Shown one piece after another: positions 12,949 through 26,284 of a DNA stretch of 64,000 nt (positions are counted from its first letter, which is position 1; each line of letters starts with the position of its first letter). A program made the position numbers and the translations under genes. The stretch is from Rostratula benghalensis. Lineage: Eukaryota > Chordata > Aves > Charadriiformes > Rostratulidae. The DNA is taken from positions 2,584,282 through 2,648,281 of the forward strand of contig VXAI01000088.1 in the NCBI GenBank assembly GCA_013399305.1, written 5' to 3'. The notes under the pieces are model-generated. The model did not search any database. It worked only from the letters and a program-made list of their open reading frames with translations, and had not been told where the DNA came from.

Positions 12949-15900
12949 ATTTCCATCCACCAAAAAGGAAAAAAAAAAAGGTATTAAAATATTTTGGGTA
13001 TTGACCCTTTGCTTCCTTTTAGGCAAAGGATTAAAAATATCATTGAGGCTATTCATTAGTTCTAAGAGTAAAGTACTCTCTTGAACAAGCCATCAGCATT
13101 GACCTAAGGACTCTGGAATACAGAAGAAACAGCAATTTAAGCTGCAATTTCCCCTGAAGGAGAAATAAAAATTCTTATGTCAAGCCTAGAGACAGACAGA
13201 GGAAGAAAATTTAGAGGTATGGTAAAAATATATGTGCACTTCTCTGATCCAAGATAGTTTAGTAGAAGTTATTAGTGCGTATGTCCAGTTCCTCCTGTTT
13301 AGAGTCAGGATAAGTGTAAGGTATAGGATTTCTTTCTAGTTATCAAGATATTGCATGTCTTCTGCAAATTCGTAGCATAAAGCTCCTGTAAGTCTCTGAA
13401 TTGCACAGTGAATGTACCTGGATCCAGCACCAGGTATTGATTTAGTTGGTAAAATCTGCCATGCCTGCCAATAAACTGCAACAAAATGAACTGTATATAG
13501 CATTACAGAGAGAGATAAGGAAAAAGAGAACTGCGAAATTTCTAACAGGACTTGTTAAGCACCATCCAGCATTTCAGAACTGTGGAACAAAAATATTTAT
13601 TTTCAACACTTCGTTGGAAACTACCTTCAAATACAGAGAGGTGAACTTAATCTCAGCTAAAATTTCATTTAATCTTTGGACTCGAGCTATAATCATGCTG
13701 GTTAATTTAAAATTGAACCTCTAGACCATCAAACTGGAAATACTTCATCAGGAAAGGGAGTTTCAGACTACAGAAATGGCTCAAAACTTTCTAAAAAAAC
13801 TTAAATAGCTAACATGTCACAAATTTTATATGCGCACAGCGAATAAATAGTGGAGTCATTTCCTACTGAGTCGAGTTGTAAAGGGGTTTTGTGGTTTATA
13901 TACCAGTTTGTACTTTTTCTGTACCAGTAATGCAAACAATAGTCATGTTGACAAGTAAAATAAAATAAAATATTTTAAAATTAATAATATTTAAAGTTAT
14001 GTCTGAAATGAAATTATTCATTATATCTTACTTTATGACATGATCAAAATATTCTAATCATGGTGTTTTTGTTGAAAACTTGTTCTTGTTGAATTAAGGA
14101 CTTGTTGGCTCAACGAAGAAATTAAGTATGGCAAAATCATGGAATACATTCAAGAAAAAGAAGATTAAATGAAAATTAATGTGTTGTCTGTGGGGAACAC
14201 TTAACACTTGTGTACATACAGTATGAAATTTTCTAAATAAATTCATGCCTTCAGAGATTTGTGCTCTCTTGGGAAGTGAAATATGCACGTAAAGACACAC
14301 AATGAGTCTATACACTGCACTCCCTCACACATCTGTAATGCTTATATTTATGTTAATCTAAATAATTATAGGATTAGTTTACCAGGTATTTGACTGTTAT
14401 TAATTTGTAAGTTCTGAAAGGTAAGATAAAGATTGTGAATTTTCCAAACAGATTCCCCAGAAAGTTACAGTTAAAAGAAACTCCACTAGTAGATGACTGA
14501 AAATTAGCCTTGCTTAGTTAGGGCACAGAAGAAAGCTTATCACACCTTTAAAAATTAGAATAAGAGTTTAGGGGCAAAAATTTATATGCTTCTTTTGGTA
14601 ATACAAGGCACTTTAAAGGGACNAAAGAAACAGACAACCTAAATCAAAAGTTGTGTTCCTGAATCAGATGGAAATTTTTGCTAAAATATTGTGGGCTTTT
14701 TTTTTTTTTATATCTCCATCTAGACTCTCTTCTGAATCTTTCTTCTAACTTTTAGAACAAAATAATAAAGTGGACATCATGTTCTCTCTTTATAGCCTCC
14801 CTGAAACCCAACTGTGTTTTATTTTTTTATTAGAGGTTGTTTGAAATTCTAAGTCACCTTGTTCCAAAGGTTGTAGTTTTACCCCAGATGAGCATTATAT
14901 TTCAATGTTTCAATGGGATTATATTTATGCGTTCTTTAAATATAAAAAGAGGTAGACCAGGAGCAAGACTTCCTTCACCTTTGTCATTGCTGTGAGGTAG
15001 GTCAATCCCAGAAGGAATTCCACCTCTACCAGGCTTGAAATTAAGTAATATTTAAAAAAAAAAAGAATAACAAAAGAATAACATGCAAAATCCCACTACT
15101 TGATTATACACCACAGAATTTCCAATAAGTTGCATATGAACTAATTTAATTTAAGGCTGGTTTTTTGTGACCTCCGTTGATCTTAGCTGTTTAATCCTTG
15201 TATTTCCCTCAACCATTCCTTATTGAAAACAGGTTTTCCCTCAAAATAAATGGAAACGGCACTTCTCCTGCTTTCCAAAATGTTATACTGGAAATTGTGC
15301 TACTCAGTGGTGTTATGGGATGGCAGGGGGACACTCAAGCTCAAATGTTTCTCAGCAGTTCAGTTAGAAAATACACTACAGGGAGATGGTGTTGTGTCTT
15401 CCCCTACTTGGTGACCCTTTCAATCTATGGATGAGATGGTCCACCTGGCTCTGTTGGCTCTTGGAAGAGATATAAGGGTGAGTGATGTCTGCCAATAAAC
15501 TTTTTCATTTTCTCTCACTGTATTTTACATACTGAACAACTATTTCCATGATGAAATACTCAGTGGCTGAAAGCTCAGTGATGCAAGACCAAGGATATTT
15601 CTGCCAGTTACAAGCATGAATGAGTACTGGGAGATCTGCCTTGTAACATAGGTGAGAAGCAGGAAGGGAGGTGATCAAGTGGAGTGCGAGATCACTGCAG
15701 TTGGGACAGAACTGCAGGGGCATTTCTTAGCTACACCATGGGACGTATGGGGGATTGTCACTCCTATCTCCACGGCATGGTTACAGAACCCAACGTGGAT
15801 TTCATGCATATTCTCTCATGGGGATTAAGGAGCATAAACTGACAATTTTTTCCTCAATTCTATGTGTAAAAAAAAAAAAAAAAGCAGCAGTGTCTGATTC

Positions 15901-18900
15901 TTCCCTCGCAATCCACAGTAAATGTAAAATTTCCAAGTAAAACTGACTTTCTACTGGTAATAATTAGTATACTAGGAAAAATAAATATTTGTTGAGAAAG
16001 TAAGAAATTAGTTGCTCCTTCCAGCTATTCAGCCTTAGAGAGCTGGCACAAGAGAATGAAATAGTGCCTTGGAGTGTAATTGCATGGCATTTGTAGCCTG
16101 TCTTGAGAACCATGTTAGCTGTAATTGGAGAAGCTATTGATTTTGCAAAGACACAGTGTTGCATTATATTTGAAGATTTAAAATGATCTGACCATTAAAA
16201 CAGCTGGTGCTACCCGAATCGTTCTGCAGACCGGAATCTGCATTGATTCTAACAACATTTTGTTACCCAGCAGGCTGTGTACTTAAAGAAAGATATTTGC
16301 GTAATCTGTTTTGGAGAAAGAATTGCACTATATGCTAAGGATTTTTTGGTCTTACATAGAGGTAAATGGCAGTTTCAGCCTTCTGCTAGAGTATATCTGT
16401 GATAAATATTCAATATTTAACTTGCATACATTCAAAGTTATCTGGATTAAATACACAGATTTATTTTATCATACATATGACTGAGCCTCCTTTTTCTCCT
16501 TGTGGCAGAATGTTTTTTTTTTCCCTCTAGGGAAAATGAAAAAAACTGTGTGAATAATGTGTTTAGACACCAAAGATCTTACTGTGGCAAACTCTCTTGT
16601 CTCAAAAACACATATGAAGCATATATACTGATTATATAAATTAGTATCTGTTTTAGTATTTGACACTGCAATATTCACTGGAGGAAGCCATTACTAAGCC
16701 CAAATGCAGGGAGTCAGATTTTTATGTACAAACATTTTTTACCAATACATAGTTTTATACTTTTTAATAACAAAATCACACAAGGGAAAAAAAATAATAA
16801 TTCAAGGACTCCTTCAAATCAGCCTGTGGCGAAACAATGCAAGCAAATAAAGCAATATATGTTAAAATTTAATTAAAATCTAAATGTTATAAAATGTTAC
16901 ATTACTGCTCAATTTTAAAAGAATGGCTGCTTTTCAAAAAACCACAACCATAAAACCTGGGTCTCGTATATTAATTTCAACTCATGGTAATGAATCTTAT
17001 AAACATTTCCTGTTTCACATAATGGATAGTCAATTCTACCATTTGGAGATACCGGTTAAATGTAAACACTACCTTCTCTATTATAAAAAAGTGGGTTTTA
17101 TACTTAATATTACTTATTCAGTATATTTCAGTGGTTTAATAACAAATTGAACCTGACGCCTTTTTTACTATATTACCAAATATTTTTGGGTTTTCTCGTA
17201 CTTCCAAGTTGTATCTTTTTCAAACAACTATTGAATTGGAGGATAAGGATGCTTTGAGGGGCAAGTTTTCCATTATATTTTACATTAGTAGGCTGTAGAG
17301 TAGTGAAAAAAAAAAAGAAGAAAAAAAAGAATTATTAAAATTGAATGATCTGCACTCTTATGTAGGAAACCATAGTATGCTTTGATACTCAACTTTAATG
17401 TGCTGAAATGACACACAGGACATGAATTGTATTCTATATCCTATTCTGCACTGTAAGTGAGGTGACAAGAAACAATTTTGGCAGAGGGAAACAAGACAAG
17501 CTAAGTTTGACCACGTTATTGCACTTCTAAATAGAAAAATTATTAACCAAATAAATAAGCCTGAGCATACCAAGCATGGAAGATTTTGTCAGCACAGGCT
17601 GGCTGACACACTGTGTATCAGAGGTAAATGGAACCCAAGAGGGAAGCTGCAAGGCAGACGGGATGAAAGGGTGTCCCTGATTTGGACGGGTGCTCACCCT
17701 TACCATGTAGCCCACCTGCTCTTTCAGCCTCAGTGGCTGCCAGCATCCCATGGTATTGCTGTAGTGTAAACATAACCTTCCCATATACCTCCCACCGCTG
17801 CAGACTGCAGCAGTAATCAGTTTACTGTACTTAATTTAAGAAAGATGTGAAAAAACATTGACCATACTTTGGCATCTGATTAACAATTCATCTCTAGCAT
17901 AATCTCCGCAGGTACTACAGGTGGCTAAATATTGCACGCAACACAGCCTATATATGGAATTTAGTTATAAACTCAAAAATTATATTTCTTTATTCTCCAG
18001 ACATCCAACAGAGAACATGAGAGGAAAGAGGATATTGATGCTACAGTAGAATGGTCTTTGATATGCCCTAATACAGCTGTTCATACAGCTTTCAGTGCAC
18101 AACAGGGAAGTCATTGCAATGGACATGGGACCTCCACGCAATTTGTGACTTAATCCAAAACATCAGTGACTTTTATTCTTTTAAATCTCTCTAAGTTGGT
18201 TTTTAAAAATATCCTTTAATTTTTCATCTTCTGTAGTTGGCAGCAGCTTTGATTATCTATTATTTGTTTAAGGCTCTTGGCAGCAGGTATGCATGACATA
18301 TTTGCTCTCCAGTTATTTCCCTTGAAAGAGGCCTTTGGATCAATATATTGTGTTCTGCTTTCAGTTTTGAACTGGAAAAATATTGAAGAATGTATTTTAT
18401 TTGCATAAACACCCACAAAACCTTAGACACTTGGGTTTTGACAGTTATTCTGGCACACTAGGACACTGGGGCACTTATCTTATTAAGAAATACTGAAAAT
18501 TTCTTTTCACAGTAACTTAAAAAATGAATAATTAAAGTGACACTCTTCCCACTCATATCTATTGTTTATTCCTTCTTCTATGCCAGTTGCACAGGATTTT
18601 AAATTCAGCATTAGAACAGAGAGGACAAACAAAAATAACCTATTCTGTATATTATGCTGACATTAGATGACAACAGTTGAAAAACAAAAGCAAAACTGTA
18701 AACCAAAATATACACATCCATCTTAATGTCTGCTCCAGTTAAAACACAGATAAGTATGACATTGCTTCTTCAGTGACAACAGATAAAAAAAAATTCTAAC
18801 TTCAAGGATCGTGCTATGAAGCAGGGGAAGAAACACAACCACGTAGGAGATGGAAGTGCTTGATAGATTGAGACAAGACAAGAAGAAATATGCTGCACCA

Positions 18901-20052
18901 TAGGCAGGTAAAATCTATGGGTTAAGTTTTTAATATGAACACCTGCTCCCACATTTTTTAATACTTGGAAATAAGGGAATTAACTCAGATACCATGCATT
19001 TATACAGGAAATGCCTAAATAGAGTTCTGGTTTCCTTTCTTGCATCTAGATTTTGTAATGTTTCACAAAAGAAAGTTATGGAAATTATTGTAGGGATGGG
19101 TTCTGCTATTCTTCGCTTTATCTTTGAGAAGAAACCTACTCCTTAAGTAGTTCAGCTGAATTCAATACAGCTATTTGTGAAATCAAATAATCCTCAGTGT
19201 GAATCAATGTGAGAGGTTCTGGCTTAAGAAGAAAACAAGCTATAAATCATGGCAGATGATCTCATTAGAAATCAAACTCTAACTGCTGGGTAACAGAATG
19301 ATTACAACAGAGAGACAGAAAATAAGGAAGAGGGAGGATCATAAAAGATTCTGAAAAGGAATTTTTTCAAAATCTAGTAAACAAAAGCAGGTGACTCACA
19401 AATCAGCATGCTGCTCTTGTAGGTAGCAGATTCCTCTACAAATTTGCCTGGCAGGAATTTTGAAAGACGGCTTGTATTATGCTGCTAAGAACTCACCATT
19501 GTGCCTTTAAGTTTCCATTTATTTGGAAAAAAATACATGCTACCCATATTTATTGGGGTTATTTTCATGTTCTGGTTGCCAAGAGAGGCGTGGTCAGTGA
19601 AGCTAGTTTTGCAGGTCAGGATTAGTCACTGGAAAATTATATATTTTACCAGAACGCAGTTTATTGTATATCAGAACGTATCTTATCAAAATCTAGGGTG
19701 CTGTGACACATAATCATCTAGAAGGAGGAGAACCATTATAAAAAATAGTAGTGCATAAAGGACTGGACAACAGCTGTCAACAAAGGTGCATTTACTGATA
19801 AATCAGACGGCCTCTTTTCAGAGATATACCAAAGCATTAGAAAGTAATTTAGGCAGTCAGTGAACTGCATTAAGTGCTGGAACAAATTATTTAGCGTTTC
19901 AAGCCTCCATAAAAGTTTGGATTTGATTCTCAGTGAAAAAAAAACCCACAATTTTAATAGTGTGAGCCAAACCCTGCTAAATTAAATGGGAGACTTTCAA
20001 CACATTTCAGGGAACTTGGGTCTAGATTTGAAATAAGCTGCTTTGGTGGTAC

Positions 20053-20081
20053 CTTTTTTTTTTTTTTTTTTCCACATCACC
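20053..20081. repeat. Poly-T run
   Basis: An almost pure run of T, the longest homopolymer in the window. No retrotransposon body is recognisable next to it, so I call it a simple repeat rather than the complement of a poly-A tail. Confidence 0.85.
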
Positions 20082-22019
20082 ACCTCAAGAATTGAAAACA
20101 TTCCTCTTAAGAAAAAGCTTTCCACATTAACCAGGTAAGCCTGAACTGCTTAAAAAATACTTAGACTGGGACATAGTTGATTCTGTCATGTGAGACTGGG
20201 GACTACTTACCTACTTGTGGGTTAAAATTCATCTCCAACCACCTGTGCCAGAAACAGATCATGCACAGAAACAGTAAATATGTTTCATCTACCTTGCAGT
20301 AATTTTTTAAAGCCATGGCAGTTTGATAACATCTCAAACTGGGAGAAAAATACTTCAGAGGGCATTGTGGAGAATTTTCCCTTGGACAGGAAAAAGTACA
20401 ACTTTTTTTCATTTTTAGTAAAAGAAGGTACTGATTTGGATCCTCCAGTCTTTTCCTGTGTGTAGCAGAGACCACTACATTTTTCATAAAGTTACAGGAA
20501 ACTTAACCTTTAAAACTCCCCCTCCCACCACCACCAATAAACAGCCAGCATGATAAAGTGAGTAAGCAAGAAACATTAAATTATTTCCAAGATGCAAACT
20601 TTCTGTCATTGATAAATGCATTTGCAAAAATACTGTTCCCAAGGAAGGCACCCTTGTGGCCTCATATGCAGAATTATTTAGCAGACATCCCGTAGGAATT
20701 TACCTTTGCTCTGCCTGTGACAGCGACTTTACTTGTATACATTTTTCCTGGAACCAAGATTCTGAGTCAGCACAACAATGGAAATCCAGGTTTACGCTAC
20801 ACATCACAGACTGGTTTAACAAGGCCAAGGGTACTTCATCCTTGTTTTTCCACTTATTTTAAAATGCCTTGCAGATAAGACATATTTGATCTATGTGTTA
20901 TGGGATTATTCAGCTCCTGAATACCATGTTGGGGAAAGGACTTCTGTTGTTGCTGTTTTGGGGTTGGTTTTTTTCTGTCTGTTTTTATTTTTTGGTGAGG
21001 CAGCATCAAAATAAAATTGAAACACAAACAGGAATTTCAGATCAGATGCACATTTTAACAGATAGCCTTGCAAAAGTGCAGTAAGGATAACAGCTTTTGC
21101 TGTTTGCCTCAGTGCTGCTCAGAGGCACATCATAAATTCTTGACTTCTGCCAAGCACAGAGAATTTTCCAGCAGCAGCAAGAAATATGCCAAGGCCAGGG
21201 GCATTGGAGTACAAGGAAAATGAACATTTTAATAAAGAATAGGTTAGCCAATACTTCCATTGGTAACTATAATAAAATATGAGGAGTCATTTTGCTGCTA
21301 GGACTGCTGAATGAAAGTTCAATTTACTTTGTCTACTGTGTTAAAGCATTAAGGCAATGACATAGAACTATAATTTTTTCAAATGGCTATTTTCTCATCC
21401 CTTGTAAACGCTACATGTGTTTTAAAAATGAATGTACATATTCCTGTTCTGAGGGGCAACCTATTCAGATCACACCAGAAGGTCTCATTATTATTGTTAA
21501 TACTTCCAAAATACACTTTTAGTGATTTCAGTAAGAGAGATACATGGCAAACATATAAAAAATTACATAAATCGGAGCATTGTATACATCAAACTTTAAA
21601 AAAAAAAAAAAACACCAAAAAACCAAACCCTCTTACCCTGAAATTTCACTGCTTCAGGGTTAGGAAAATGCTTCCTGGACTTTCATGCTTTTTTTCTTCT
21701 CAACAATGAATACTTACTTAACTACTCTGTGATCTTCCATCAAAACATTATAAAAAAAATTATCCTCACTAATTGGTGTTAAAACATAAAGACTATAGAC
21801 GAATAAAACTTAAAGACTGTAATTTTCCAAAGCTATACATCTGGAGAAGAATCAGAGGGATACTAACAGCCTTGACAGAAGTCAACAGGTGAGATTGTGC
21901 CCAGCCTATTTGCAGAGTGGAAGCAAAATGTAGGGGCAAAATTTCAGTCCTTCTGAAAATCTAAAAGCATTTCACATTTTCTGATTCTCGAAGTGACAAA
22001 CTAGACTGCAGGCCAATAG

Positions 22020-22050
22020 CTTTTTCTTTTTTTTTTTTTTTCCCTCTCTC
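22020..22050. repeat. Poly-T / pyrimidine tract
   Basis: A T-rich run broken by a C is followed by a CT-rich end (CCCTCTCTCC). It is not followed by AG plus a convincing open exon, so it is not called as a splice acceptor. Confidence 0.75.
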
Positions 22051-24049
22051 CATGGTTATGCCGATGATAAGAGTTGCCACATTTGATCAATGGAAAACAA
22101 AAATTAGACACCAGAGCTACAGAAAACAAGCATATGTTGTCTTTTCTCAGTATCTATTTCTGAAACTTTTCTTTGCTTAGGCAAGTGTTCCTTTTAAACA
22201 CAACATAAAACTGCAAAGTGGGCTGTAAATTAACTAGCCATCATGGTAAACCTATAATAGCCCTTACAGGGTAAAGTAAGAGCTGTTTAATTGTATGCAG
22301 TGAATATAACCACATCAATAATTTATAGTAAGTAGTTGGCTCGATAGACTTTGTCTTTTATGCTCATGAGGTGTGTCATGTTGAGGTTCATGGCGAGTAT
22401 TCTTTATGGTGGATTTTAGTGTGTCATTATTAGCAGCAGAAAGGGGTTCGTGCAAATACATGGTGCCTCACACTGAAAGGTCTAGATGTGCTTTTTTTCT
22501 TCCTTTCCTTGTATCTCAGCTGGTGATCTGAACCATGTGGCTTCTTGAAGGGGGAAGCATCACTCCTATAGCAGTCAGAAAAAAAATATTCCAACAGCAG
22601 CTCACTCACTGCGGCTTTACATCTCCATATGAGACATAACTATTTAGGAAATTAAAGTTGAACCCACTGGGTAATACATTAGAAATCTTATACTTTCAGA
22701 GTCACTTTATCACACAGTCTCTGTGGAAATGCTTTAAGAATATTTTCACAGGAACAGTATCAGGCCATTGGACAGAGATAGGTTAGACCATCAATGCATG
22801 CTGAGCTTTCTCAGGGCCATTGCACAGGAAGCAATACTAAATGCTGTGATGGAGAACAACTGCTTGCTTTAATCTTCATGTCACATAGTACAAGTTTTTC
22901 CAATGTAGAGTCTTGTTTCTTGGTATCCAGGCTCAGCTAGACATTATCTTGATGCCCATGGTAGGAACAATCCTGTGAATAATATCTTAATTGCACAAAA
23001 TTGGTCATTTACATTTAAACAGGTGTTGATCTGAACATGTGTGTCCTCTTTTAAACACAATTTGTTTGGGTTTTAATACGTGATTAGAAATTAATGGTAC
23101 TGCAAATGGGCTTCTGATCTCCAAGTGTGAGCTTTTGTCGTGCTTGATTCAGGGTACTGATGCCACATCAAGAGACACACTACGCTAAGAGTTATGAACC
23201 AGATGTCTGTTTGCTGGTAACAGGGAAGTCAGATGCCTCTAAACCCTGCAAAACGGTTTGTTGGTGATGCCAACACAATACTGGAAATTTTAGAGACTTC
23301 CTTTTTATGAAATAATGTAAAAGTATTGTTTCTGTATAACGAGTAAATGCAACGGTCTTCCGTTTATAGAGCACTGTTTCTAGACACAGCAGAAATCTCT
23401 GTTACTGGTCTAACAGAACACTGGTAGGAAAAATTACCTATCTTAAACCCCATTTTCTCTCTTCCTCTGCAAGTGATATATCCAAAAATGACCCATAAAG
23501 AAAAAAATTACCAATATTTTAGTGTCACTAGTAAATGTTGTGTTCTACTGGTAAATATGCCAAGTAAAAATAATTGTACTGTACCTGAGAAGGAAGACAT
23601 TATTATATTAAAGAAAGAAATAGCACTTTTCAAGTTCAATTCCTTCTTTCCCACTTTACAAGCGACCTGTGTCTGGAAACTTCACTTCTTTGGCCTTTGA
23701 CACTTTTTATTATAGATTTAAAGAAATTATAAATATATTCTATGCCATGTGACTGTAGGCTTTTATTTAATAAACAAAATGGAAACTTCTCAGTAGCTGT
23801 GCAGAGACAGTGACACTGGCAGCTTCTAATAAAAGGGTATTCAGGAAACCTCATCTGAGATGAAACGATGTACATCTTGTTACTATGCAATAGTGCAAGT
23901 ATCTTCCTACAAATATGATTCTTCTTCACTTTCACTAGTCCTCTGTGCTCTTTCTATGACAGGTTTTGTTGAATATAACCCCAAATAATGTAGTATTTTG
24001 CATACATGCCATAGCAGAGACCAAGTCTGGAGAAAGGAAGGCTTTTTAG

Positions 24050-25388
24050 TCAAGGAGGATCAAGTTAGAGATCATTTTGGCAAACTTGACACTCACAAAC
24101 CCATAGTCCCTGATAAGATACACTCATGAGTGCTCAGGGGATGGCAGAAGTCATTGCTGAGTCGCTCTCCATCACCTTTGAAAGATCATGGAGAACACAA
24201 GAGGTGCTTGAGGACTGGAGGAAAGCCAATGTCATTCCAGTCATCAAAAGGGCAAAAAGGAGGACCTGGGAAACTAGGGCAGTCAGTCTCACCTACATCC
24301 CTGGAAAGGTGATGGAACAGCTCATCCTGGATGTCACGTCTAAGCATGTAGAGGAAAAAAAAGCTATCAGGAGTGGTCAACATGGATTCACCAAGGGGGT
24401 TCACCAATCTGATAGCCGTCTATGAAAGAACGACTGCCTACGTGGATGAAGGAAGAGTAGTGGACATAGTCTACATTGACTTCAGCAAGGCTTTTAACAA
24501 TGTCCCCATAACTTCCTCATAGGTAAGTTTAGGAAGTGTGAGTTAAATGAGTGAACAGTGGCATCAACTGAAAACTGACTCAGAGGGTTGTGATGAGTGG
24601 TGCAGAGCCAAGTCGGAGGCCTGTAACTAGCGATGTTTCTCAGGGGTCCAGTCCTGTTCAACATATTCATCAACAACCTGGATGAAGGGGTAGAGTGTAA
24701 ACTCAGCAAGTCTGCTGATGACACAAAGCCAGGAGGGGTGGCTGACACACCAGAAGGCTGTGCTGCCATTCAGTGAGTCCTGGACAGGCTGGAGAATTGG
24801 GCAGACAGGAACCTAATGAAGTTCAACAAGGACAAGTGTAGCGTGTTGCACTTGGGCAAGAAAAAATTCAGTACAGGTTGGGACTGATCTGCTGGATAGC
24901 AGCTTTGCAGAGAGGGACCTGAGAGTCCTGGTGGACAAGTTCACCATGAGCCGGCAGTGTGCCCTTGTGGCCTAGAAGGCCAATGGCATCCTGGGATGCA
25001 TCAATAAGAGCATGGCCAGCAGACGGAGGGAGATTACCCTCCCCATCTACTCTGCCCTGGTGAGGCCACATCTGGAGTACTGTGTACAGTTGTGGGCCCC
25101 CCAGCTCACGAAAAACAAGAAACTATTGCAGAGAGTCCAGAGGAAGACTACAAGGATGATCAAGGGATTGGAATATCTCTGAGGAAGAAAGGTTGAGACC
25201 TGGGTCTGCTTAGCCTAGAGAAGACTAAGGGAAGATCTGATCAATTCTTATCAATATATAAGAGATGGGTGTTGAGATGATGGGGACAGACCCTTTTCAG
25301 TGGTGCCCAGCGACAGGGCAAGGAGCAACCAGCACAAACTGGAACAGAGGAAGTTCCATCTCAACTTGATGACAAACTTTCCTTTGAA
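24050..25388 (+). mobile_element. CR1 LINE, long fragment spanning RT, both ends truncated
   Basis: This is the largest CR1 here, about 1.3 kb. It begins upstream of the RT core (GAGGATCAAGTTAGAGATCA type) and passes the fingers region, motif A (VYIDFSKAF at 24469-24504) and motif C (SADDT at about 24711-24725, where CR1 normally has FADDT). It continues through the post-RT region and stops in the C-terminal tail near 'cagaggaagttccatctcaa'. The usual last 200 or so bases with the ATTCTATG tail are absent, which is unusual because CR1 truncation is normally 5'. Several small indels and stops break the frame, and parts of the sequence between motifs A and C are deleted. Confidence 0.93.
24126..24425 (+). 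pseudogene. CR1 ORF2 remnant, N-terminal RT part (99 codons)
   Basis: The open frame matches the start of the CR1 reverse-transcriptase domain: WRKANVIPVIK at about residues 31-41, then IPGKVMEQLILDV, then SGQHGFTKG. A small deletion after FTKG shifts the frame and ends it, and the RT continues just downstream in another frame with motif A at 24469-24504. The first ATG is internal to ORF2. Frameshifts exclude function. Confidence 0.85.
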
Positions 25389-25432
25389 AAAGCAGTCAAA
25401 AAAACCCCAAACCAACAAAAATTTCCCCCCCA
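25389..25432. repeat. A/C-rich tract abutting the broken CR1 3' side
   Basis: Directly after the truncated CR1 comes an A-rich stretch with CCCC, CCAAACC and a run of C before CAGAATC. It takes the place of the normal CR1 tail. Whether it arose with the deletion or is an independent simple repeat cannot be decided here. Confidence 0.65.
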
Positions 25433-25934
25433 GAATCAGACACTGAAGGAAACTTATTTCAGCAAAGGTACACATTTTCAATCAGTGCAGCTGTCAAACG
25501 CTTAGTTTGATTCTTAGTAATATTGATCCAATAAATCTATGTAATTCAGTAACTAATGTTAAATATTCCTCACTTATTCCACCTCTCTACAGCAAAAGCT
25601 TATATTATTTATGTAACTTTGATAAGCATAGTCATCAACAGTTTACAGTAATTTTCCTATTTTAGATGCTAACTGTAGCAGACCCTTGATAAATTATAGT
25701 ATATAGCACAATTACTTAGAATGAGGCATTGGCCATAAAAAATCTTCAAGTTAATTTTAGGCATCTATAAAATCCACATCTAGAGTAAAATACAGGTTTG
25801 TAATGCAAAAACATTTAGTCTGTTAAAGACAGAAATTAGACTACATATTGCATAAATCAACACAGTTCTCTGAGCTAAATGAAAATAGGCCAGTTTACCC
25901 CAGCTGAGAATGTCCCTTAGCAGTCCCAAGAAAT

Positions 25935-26012
25935 TTTAGAAACAAAACAAGACAAACCAACCAAACAAAAATGAGAAACCAAAACCAACAGAAAACAAAC
26001 CCACAAACCCCA
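25935..26012. repeat. A/C-rich low-complexity tract
   Basis: Irregular units of AAAC, AACC and CCAAAC cover about 75 bases with almost no T. It is the same flavour as tracts at 30770-30820, 40756-40786, 48753-48830 and 63535-63640. Confidence 0.8.
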
Positions 26013-26250
26013 GGCAGCTTAAATAGAAATATACTGCTGTAACTGACCCAGAGGATGGTTTTGTCTTTCAAACAGCTTTTATAAATCTTATAGCTGGGAG
26101 GCAGTGATTTTATTGACCGGGGATAGCAATTATGTATACCGAAATAAGGCATTTGCAAGAATACAGGTGAAAGGAAGGGGATATTTTTTGTTTAGGGATA
26201 TAAATGGAATTTCAGGAACAACAGGGAAACATGATGAAAAGGAGCAAATT

Positions 26251-26284
26251 GGGAGGGGGAAGGAGGGGGGAGATGAGGAGTGAC
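26251..26284 (+). repeat. Polypurine G-rich tract
   Basis: About 30 bases of purine on the plus strand contain G runs of 3, 5 and 6 separated by one to five bases, plus a GG. This falls just short of the classic four-run G-quadruplex pattern but could form a two-tetrad or bulged form, or triplex DNA. That is inference only. Confidence 0.5.

Larger units (their letters stand above)
12949..24049. other. Unique AT-rich non-coding DNA, about 11 kb
   Basis: This is the longest stretch without a CR1 copy. I recognise no gene, RNA gene or transposon. It contains one single undetermined base (14623) and several homopolymer runs: poly-A at about 15867-15882, 17308-17330 and 21597-21612, and poly-T at about 20054-20081 and 22021-22042. 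A T/G-rich tract lies at 20945-20995. Open frames are 108 codons or fewer, motif-free and evenly spread on both strands. Confidence 0.55.

Noticed and set aside
26251..26284. G-quadruplex
   Set aside because: Only three G runs of three or more are present, so the standard four-run pattern is not met; kept only as a polypurine tract.
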